NCBI GenBank assembly: GCA_029721515.1
Contig: CM056561.1
Span: 15,905,135-15,969,134, forward strand
From: Synanceia verrucosa
Lineage: Eukaryota; Chordata; Actinopteri; Perciformes; Synanceiidae
Direction of reading: 5' to 3'
DNA: 64,000 bases
In this document: positions 60,251 through 64,000 of the stretch, one piece after another
How positions within the stretch are numbered: the first letter of the stretch is position 1
Layout of the letters: every line of letters starts with the position of its first letter
Notes under the pieces: generated by a model
What the model saw: the letters and a program-made list of their open reading frames with translations, nothing else
Told to the model about the DNA's origin: nothing
The model's database searches: none
Program-made: the position numbers and the translations under genes

Positions 60251-63200
60251 CATATAGGCAAATGGAATAATGATTCCTCACTTAAAGAGGTAAAAATCTG
60301 AGGAAAAGCATTTTCAAATTGCATTAAAATATTTGTTTGAGAATTTGGGAAATTTGCTTTCTTGCAGAGTTAGGTGAGAAAATCAATGCCACGGATCATT
60401 ATGAAGGACTTTACGGTGACATGAAATACAACTCAGCAGAACGCATTACGAGAAATATAAAAAAAAAAATCTCCTGTGCAAACATAATAAATGTAATGTG
60501 ACAGTCGTGTAATAACTGCAGTGTCTGTGAAGGCATGTTTTACACCAAATAAACCTAATCTCTAAAAAAACACAACAGAGAGAACAGACAGCTTGCTACT
60601 TTGTTTGCTACTCTGTTTATTGTCTGGCCCTCTCTGTGCTGTCTTGGGTGAAGGGCTCCCTCTATCTGCTTGTACATTTAGTTAAATGTGATGAATACTG
60701 GAAAAACTGTGAGATGTGATATTTTTTCCCCTAGAATTTCTGGCATTGATAGTCTCACTGCCTCAGTCCTTGAATTTTCTAGCAATATAAGATAATGTGC
60801 AGTATACTTCCAAAAATACATTTTTGTTTCCATCAACTCACAGATACTCTTCAAAACAGTACAGAACAGAGATGAAGTGAGTAGCTTTAGAGACAAGTGG
60901 AATTAAGTTCCACCCATATTGCGTGTAGGTGCCTCCATTTTTAAATTTCATCCACTAGGAGTTAGTTATACATCCAGAGAAAAATTCCTAAAATGCTGCT
61001 GAATGGTGGTGAGCACTAAAAACAGGGTAAAACACTCAGAATCAAGTTCTTATAAGCTGCTGAACCAAAAAAAAAAAAAAAATCAAGTATACAAGCAGCA
61101 AGACATCCGGCATCGGCAGGAAAAATGGAGAATTTTTTTGTAGCTATATTTCTTTAAGTTAAGCTAAAAATGTTGCCAGAAATGTGGATAACTCAGAAAG
61201 CTATGCAATATTATGTTTGCAAGTGCCTTGTTTAACTATATTAGCTCACTAACAGCTAACTTGTCCCATGACATCATCATTTTAGGTCAATCAGCTTCAC
61301 CCATGGTAGAAGTAGGGTGCTAAAATAATATGCGGAAATATGTTTTTAAATAGTTACAGGCATTTTTTTTTAGCCCGTGGCTGCAGACCGTGGAGCTGAT
61401 CGGTGTCCCCTCTAGTGGACGTGGTTTTCCTAGAATGACTGTCATCCTCCATCTCCACATTAGGAAAGTGTCACAAAGATAGCATTGTTCAATGTCAAGA
61501 AGCCAAAAGAAATCATCACTGACTTCAAGAAACTCACAACCAATCACACTCCGATGCTAATAGTTTCTTCACAGACGTCTGGTGGTTTCTATGGAGATGA
61601 CAGTGAACTTGAACTGCAAAAATTATTTTTAGTGTTAACACTGCAAAAGTAGTTCAGTGAATATACATACATACTGGTATTACAGTGCTTAACTACATTC
61701 AAGGGTCTTTCTTACGCATATGGTTCAAATCGAAATAGTATTTTTTTTTTTATTTTTGTCAAAGAAAATCTGATAAAAACAGGCATGTTTACTTCACAGA
61801 TACAATTTATATATTTACACCAAGAATGTAGCGAAATTAAATGTGTTTTAAAATAATTGTTAAATTGCTGGATGAAGTAGTTTCCCTTAAAAGCACTTTG
61901 AAAAGTGACTGAATCAGGATTGGAGTCAATCCACATTCTTTCTGTTAAATAAGTTATTTTATAGCATTTGTCAGGAGATAATACTTGTGAACTTTTTTTT
62001 TGATTCGAAAGTGACTTTAACATCTTACTTAAAAAAAAAAACAAAAAAAAACAACAACAAAAAAACCCCACATTATTAATCAGGCTTTTGTCATACAATG
62101 TCTGGAGCTATATCTACGAAAAGTAATGCACTATAACTTGTATGTGATGGTGGAGCAGGGGGTATTAAAAGCCAGGTAGGGGGAAGGCCGGGGTAAATGG
62201 GTGAGTCCAAACCAGAGGCAAGATTCGTTCTGGTTCATATAACTTCCATATTTAAATAATGCTGTCGCTGTTATTTCAAGTTGTTTTGTTGTAAAGATTG
62301 AAGCAAGACTGTACACATTTAAAGAGAAATAAAAATTAGAGAATGTACAGAAAATGAGGAATAACTTTTCATAAGTTAAGTTGATCAACTGGCATTTCAT
62401 GACTTTAACATAGCCCTGACAGGTTATTCTGTAAAATGACATATGCTTTGTCTTCTACAATTCACTATTTTCTTATAGTTTTGTTTCGACTGAAGGTGAT
62501 TTGCTTTTAACCCTGGTACAAATCAATAAAGTGCTTGTCTCCCCCCCCCACAAAAAACACACAGAACACAAGAAAACATTGCATTATTTTACCATGACCG
62601 CACTCAAAATGAAAAACCTGATTTAAATATAAGATTAACAAGGCACTGCATTTGTCCTGCAGAGAACCAAAACATGACAGGTTGACATCACCAACTGCAA
62701 ACTTTAAACGTTGACCAGTTCAGCTGTGAGTGGAAGTTAAACACAGAGAAAAGGAAATATGATACATTCTGGGGGCTCCAGAAGATGCCGAACATTTCAG
62801 TGGCTTGTAACGCCTCTGTCAGTTGAAAATGTTTCAGAAGCTGTTCAAAGTATACACTGGAATTTATGGTTTTCCACAAAACTGAAGATATCAAAGATGG
62901 CTGTAGTTACAAGGTTGTCACACATTCACAAGACAACTTGAGGCACTCAAAGGCTACACTACATGTACAACCTTGTATTAGCTATGTTGCCTGCAGCATG
63001 GACACGTGATCTAAACCTCTGTGACAGAGGAGGCTATGAAAGAAGAAGGAATGAAGAATTATAATCAGTTCAGTCAAAACAACAAACTGTATTCCTGCAT
63101 ATAATTCTGCAACATTAGCTAGTAAAAAGGTTGCACATGCAGAATAACAGGTAAGCCATGGAAATATATTCTCCAGGAAAGGGGGAAAAAAAAACATTGC

Positions 63201-64000
63201 AAAATATAAATGTGTTATTGATGAGAAGCTAATTTACACACAAAACACATTTGTCAATGCATGATTTGCAAGTAAAAGTATGGGTGCAAAGTTGCTTCCT
63301 GACAAATAATTCAGATTTTGTACCATTTTTTTTCATTTTTATCCCCTCTTTTTTTAAATAAATATGAAATTGAACCAAACAATTACATGCATCCACACAC
63401 ATTAAGACCCAATACTTCAGGAATGGAAAACACGCTAGCTTACATAACTTAAAACGAGAAAAATGTTTGACACAGACGTTTCTAACTATAACAATATATG
63501 ACACAAAGCAGGACAGTGTTTCATCCATACTCTGAGTGCGTGATGTGAAAACGTCTTTCTTATTGCTGATTGTTTCAACTGAAAATCAATGTGTTTTCTC
63601 AAAAACCAAGGTATGTAGAAATACGTCAAGATGGAACCTGATGGGACGATTGTAGAAAAACAAGAAGGAATTGATCTTTTTGGGGGTGGGGGAGAGGAAG
63701 ATAAGATATCCCAGGTAGCTCCCTTAACCCAGAGGTTATTGATTTAAGGCATGAACATTAACATGATCTGAAGTGTACTGACCAATAACAACACGTCTCC
63801 TTTTTTAGATCAACAGTCTATCACTTCTTAACTCTTCATCACTCCTCACCGACTGATCAAAAGCAAAAAATAAAAAATAAAAATGCTAAGAATGTACGGC
63901 CTGCGAGGATCTACTGATGTCATTTAAGAGTACTTCAGGGCTCACGGACCTGTTGCAATAACAGTCTGGGACTTTGTGGAGCATTAGTCTACAGATGTGT
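60251..64000. other. Sequence upstream of the transglutaminase gene, no recognised gene
   Basis: The region is AT-rich with A and T homopolymer runs. No exon, RNA gene or named mobile element is recognised. From about 61700 to the window end the sequence is uniformly non-coding and could be the long 3' UTR of a minus-strand gene lying beyond 64000, but nothing proves this. A plus-strand AATAAA with a C-rich run follows at about 62523-62550, with no gene visible before it. Confidence 0.4.

Noticed and set aside
62520..62550. Polyadenylation signal ending a plus-strand gene
   Set aside because: AATAAA followed by a C-run is present, but no plus-strand coding exon could be found upstream between the transglutaminase start and this point.

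Overview
This is a 64 kb window of vertebrate nuclear DNA, almost certainly from a teleost fish. The evidence is two intron-containing vertebrate genes, V-SINE (DANA/mermaid-like) tRNA-derived SINEs, a Tc1-type DD34E transposon, L2/Rex1-like LINE fragments, several teleost-type MITEs and many TA, CA and AAT microsatellites. The sequence is AT-rich and most long open reading frames are chance or microsatellite frames.

Layout. (1) 1-2748, minus strand: the first four coding exons of ctnnbl1 (beta-catenin-like 1, a spliceosome/Prp19-CDC5L-associated armadillo protein); the gene runs off the left edge. (2) 2749-48670: about 46 kb in which I find no credible protein-coding gene. It holds a Tc1 element (10250-11876) with perfect terminal repeats but a frameshifted transposase, three V-SINE copies, LINE ORF2 fragments, two copies of a repeat carrying a broken RecQ-like helicase segment, two of the three piggyBac-type MITE copies, a hAT-type MITE, a long-TIR foldback element, a perfect 36-bp-arm hairpin, and a repeat with an exact oestrogen-response-element palindrome. 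(3) 48671-60024, minus strand: a complete transglutaminase gene of 17 coding exons (733 codons before the stop), with Cys288, His346, Asp369 and Trp252 all present, so it looks enzymatically competent. (4) 60025-64000: no recognisable coding exon.

The most interesting observation is in the transglutaminase. The linker between the catalytic core and the first beta-barrel is encoded by four consecutive mini-exons of 42, 39, 39 and 39 nt. All are phase 1-1 and they form two neighbouring tandem-duplicated pairs whose flanking introns are duplicated too. Each can be included or skipped without shifting the frame. They lie where other transglutaminases carry the interdomain calcium-site loop (YPEGSxxER type). 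The other ligands of that site (Asn and Ser in TGM3) also look substituted here, while calcium sites 1 and 3 are intact. ctnnbl1 and the transglutaminase share a strand but no common function; they are simply neighbours.
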